Positions 60,851 to 64,000 of a stretch of 64,000 bases of DNA are shown one piece after another. Within the stretch, counting starts at the first letter, position 1. Every line of letters begins with the position of its first letter. Both the position numbers and the translations under genes were made by a program. The notes under the pieces were generated by a model, which was given only the letters and a program-made list of their open reading frames with translations, made no database searches and was not told the DNA's origin. The DNA comes from Ephydatia muelleri (lineage: Eukaryota; Porifera; Demospongiae; Spongillida; Spongillidae), in the NCBI GenBank assembly GCA_013339895.1, contig JABACO010000004.1, positions 4,042,616 to 4,106,615 of the forward strand, in the 5' to 3' direction.

Positions 60851-60860
60851 TATATATAAA
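60851..60860 (-). promoter_or_regulatory. TATA-like box, original deacetylase promoter candidate
   Basis: Minus strand TTTATATATA followed by GAGC. Without element B it would lie about 70 bp upstream of the deacetylase start codon, normal spacing for a TATA promoter with a short 5' UTR. Confidence 0.4.
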
Positions 60861-61131
60861 GTAAGACAATAATTATTATTATGCTGATTACCACAATTCA
60901 AAGGCAAATCAAGGATTATTCATTACAATTGAACTGAAGACTAATTTGCACGATTTTGTTTGCCGCGGCTTGGTAGTATACTATAGTACAATTCAGAAGG
61001 TTGCTTGAAGAAAGCATTGATACAATAAATTGCAATCCCTATACGGCTAGGGGTTGGCAAGGTAACAGTAAGAGACTTTGTTTGGTGAGTTTAATGCGTT
61101 ACCTATTGACTGGGTGAAAGCGAGGTGAAAG

Positions 61132-64000
61132 CAGTGGCGGTCTGGCCAGGGGTGCAGGGGGGGCAAATGCCCCCCCAGCGGACACTAAAAGGAGGGCGCC
61201 AAAACTGAGACCGGGCGCCAATATCCCTAAATTGTTTTTTACTCTCGATGACATCAGCATGTGTAATGCTTACGTACGTAAGTCTGGGAACTAGAATACT
61301 TGATCCGTACCCTACCCCTTCCCTGGTTATGGATCCGGAATCTCCCACTTTTAATAAATTTATTTCTCGGGCGCCAGTACTCTCGGGCGCTCTTGGCTCT
61401 GGCGGGCCGGCTGGCGCGGGCATTCTTTTGTTAACAGGCACGATTATGCTTTGTTACACACAATGTATACGTGTATATGCATGCATATAGTTGTTATTGC
61501 TACATTGAATCTGCGCAACTATAATGTCAGGTGGAAAACGAAAAAAATCAGGGTCATGAAACAGAAAGCTTAAAAAAGCTAGGGCTGACGAAGAGAGTAA
61601 GCTAGGTGCATTCATGACGAATTTTTTGACAACCCAGAGTGCATCGACTGTCTCTAGTGATAGCGGCCTTGTGATGACTGATGATGTCCTGGAAGTCACG
61701 CCGGTGCTGATGCAGTCCCCAATGTCCCCACGTGAGAATATTGAAGTTCCCGGAGACGATGCTGCATGTAGTTCATCCAATGCTATTGAAGATGTTCTTG
61801 ATCCAGTCGCATCAATGGTGAGTGAGGGCAGCACTGTGGAAAAAGCACCAAGTGAAGTTGGAAGGAATGAACCTGTATCTGTGGAAGTTTCTACTGTGAC
61901 ATCGGCAACAGCAGTGAGCGAAGCTGTCTCAACTCAGGCAGTAGCAGCAAAGTTTGGACTCCATTTTGACAGCAGGACAGGAGTATTGGATCCTGTAGCG
62001 TTGGTTGGGTGCAGAGTAAGTGTTAGTGAAAAACATGATATAATTAAACTTGGTCCTTGTCAGCCATCAAAACACGTGCTAAACCACTCTCAGAAGAGTA
62101 TGCAGCGGCACTGTTCTGAACAAGTATTTGTTCATTCTGATGGTGTAAGGCGGCAGTGGATATCATACTCTGTCAGTAAAGGTGCTTTGTACTGCCTACC
62201 CTGTCTCTTGTTTAGTGATGCCACTTTGAGAGGTGAACATTGGAGAGCCAACCAGGGGAATGCATTCACCACTAATGGATTTTGCAACTAGAAGAAGCAA
62301 TACAGTGCAGTCTTAAAGCATGAGTCGTCTTGTGCCCACAGGAATGCTATTGTATCACAGGCACTTTTTTTGCAAGATGACACAGTGCAACAAGCTTTTG
62401 CAAGGGCGGATAGTGTTGAAAATGCTCGCAAACGAGCAATCGTTGCTAAGAACAGGACAGTGTTAGAACGTATTGTTAAGGTTCTGATGTTACTTGGTCG
62501 CCAAGGTCTTCCAATAAGAGGACATAGGGAGATGATGACAGACAGCATGACAAATACAGGGAACTTTCTTGAAACTCTAAAGTTACTTTCCACTTACGAC
62601 CCACCACTACAGGAGCATTTAGAAAAGATAATTGAGCATCATCAGTCTGCAAGTGAAGGTTCATCAGGACAGAAAGGGCGTGGCTCTGTACTGACCTTTA
62701 TGAGCTACAAGTCTCAGAATAAACTCATATCCATCATTAACGAACACATTACTTGCACAATTGTTAAAGCAATTCATAATTGCAGAGCTTGGTCACTTAT
62801 GGCAGACACAACGCCAGACATTAGCCATCATGAGCAGGTGAGTATCTGTGTTCGAATAGTTCATTTGAATGGTCATGTATCAGAACACCTTCTGGCTTGC
62901 CAGCGAGCTCCAGGAACTACAGCAGAAGACTTGTATGGAGTCATTATGTCAGTGCTGAAGTTGAGAGATGTGTCCTTTGACAAGCTAATAGCTCAAGCAT
63001 ATGATGGGGCATCCAACATGAGTGGATGCTACAATGGTCTTCAATCCCTTATTCAAACACGCATAAATCCCAACATCTTGTATGTGCACTGCTATGCTCA
63101 CTGCCTGAATTTGGTGATATCAGATGCAGCAGCCACATCTGTGGATGTTGTGACCCTGTTTGGGAATTTAGAAACCCTCTATGTCTTGTTTACCCGATCC
63201 CAAAAGGTGCATGGTTTGTTTGAAGAGGTTCAAAGGTCACAGGGATTCTCTCAAGCGACTAAATACAGTTCGATGGAGCGCACGGGAAATGTGCTTGTCT
63301 ACTTTTCTCGAGCGTTATGAATGTATCCTACTAACATTGAATCAGATCCAGACGGAGGTGTCGTTCGATTTGAAACATCGATCTGAAGCAGCAGGGTTGT
63401 TATCATCAATTCAAACTAGAGAATTTTTGGCTACTGCTTTCTTGTTTCAGGAGATATTTGCAAAAACGGGACCTCTTAGTAGGTAGCTCCAAAGTGTGAA
63501 CATGGACTATGCGAAAGCACTTGCCATGATAGATAGCGTCATTGCATCTCTAGAGAGAATGAGAAGTGCACCACAGGATATAATCGACATAATGGAACGA
63601 AGTGTTCAAGATTCTAGCAGCATCCAGTGGAAAACAACAAGGGTAAGTCGTCGAATGTGCCGCAACACGGAAGATGGTGAGGTACTTGAAACATCCGAAG
63701 AGTCATGGCAGCGTAAGACATTCTTCGTTGCTCTTGACACTATTATTGCATCAATGAGGAGACGATTTGATAAGAATAGATCACTATTTGAAACATTAGC
63801 CCTTTTTGCGCCTGGCAATTTTACCGATCTCGTGAAGAGTGGAAAATCTGCTCAAGATCTTCACTGCAATGTTGCAGAGTTCTGTGATAAATTTCAGTTG
63901 AATTCAAACCAATGCCTTCAAGAGCTGTTAAGTTTTGCTGCAGTGTACGATCGATTTCATACACCCTCTAGCACCTCCCACAGAATGGATGTTGAAGACA
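61132..64000 (+). mobile_element. hAT transposon (ZMYM/DUF4371 type), right end outside the window
   Basis: The left terminus CAGTGGCGGTCTGGCC is followed by a hairpin GGGGGGGCAAATGCCCCCCC, the usual look of metazoan hAT ends. The CAGTGGCG start matches the hAT element inside gypsy B. Coding sequence begins about 390 bp in. The right end and target duplication cannot be checked here. Confidence 0.75.
61524..64000 (+). pseudogene. hAT transposase, DUF4371/ZMYM-like, broken
   Basis: From ATG at 61524 a basic N-terminus is cut by TGA at codon 12, then the frame continues through a TTF-type zinc-finger region (RRQWISYSVSKGALYCLPC, HESSCAHR) and the DUF4371 core (RGHREMMTDSMTNTGNFLET, SLMADTTPDISHHEQVSI, AYDGASNMSGCYNGLQSL). 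Further breaks: TAG at 62289-62291 where Trp is usual, a frameshift at about 63240, and TAG at about 63484. Sequence after that (SLFETLALFAPGNF) is open to the window end. The hAT dimerisation domain should lie beyond 64000. Dead copy. Confidence 0.85.

Noticed and set aside
1..64000. tRNA and rRNA genes
   Set aside because: None recognised by eye. Only the 17-nt tRNA-complementary primer site in gypsy B was seen; a covariance-model scan would be decisive.

Overview
This is animal nuclear DNA: coding is sparse, genes are split by GT-AG introns, microsatellites and homopolymer runs are common, and decayed transposons of several classes fill the gaps. The host genes (RING/B-box/filamin/NHL proteins, a MORN2 orthologue, a possible DNA ligase IV N-terminus) are metazoan. 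The TRIM-NHL expansion and the mix of retroelement relics suggest a marine invertebrate, perhaps a sponge. That is an inference; no marker here fixes the phylum.

Layout. (1) 1-33 kb is a tandem segmental duplication of roughly 8-10 kb units. Each full unit carries, on the minus strand, one intronless TRIM-NHL gene followed by a degraded multi-exon coding block of unknown family (blocks A-E). The two units with copies 3 and 4 also carry a DIRS-like reverse transcriptase relic between these two. There are four TRIM-NHL copies: copy 1 lost its start codon, copy 2 is frameshifted near its C-terminus, and copies 3 and 4 are intact. The tail of a fifth lies at 41.7 kb. The intergenic parts hold non-autonomous transposons and a perfect 127-bp palindrome. 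(2) 33-42.6 kb is a graveyard of retroelement C-terminal domains in both orientations, plus two exons of an unidentified minus-strand gene at 40 kb. (3) 43.8-47.3 kb holds two real split genes that single-ORF searching misses: a seven-exon plus-strand gene of unknown function, and a five-exon minus-strand MORN2 orthologue whose exons join with matching phase. (4) 47.5-49.3 kb has two TIR/foldback elements, then a possible LIG4 N-terminus next to a 100-N assembly gap. (5) 49.4-60.8 kb has two defective Ty3/gypsy elements, A and B, that share the same internal deletions and the same hAT insertion. Between them lie a frame-broken gene relic and an intact, intronless chitin-deacetylase-type gene of fungal architecture (CBM18 plus NodB). 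(6) 61.1 kb to the end is a hAT (DUF4371/ZMYM-like) element with a broken transposase.

How the parts relate. The TRIM-NHL copies are probable ubiquitin-ligase or RNA-binding regulators evolving by birth and death. The most interesting locus is the fungal-like deacetylase: gypsy element B has inserted between a TATA-like sequence and the start codon, so its 3' LTR now lies 15 bp upstream of the ATG in the same orientation.
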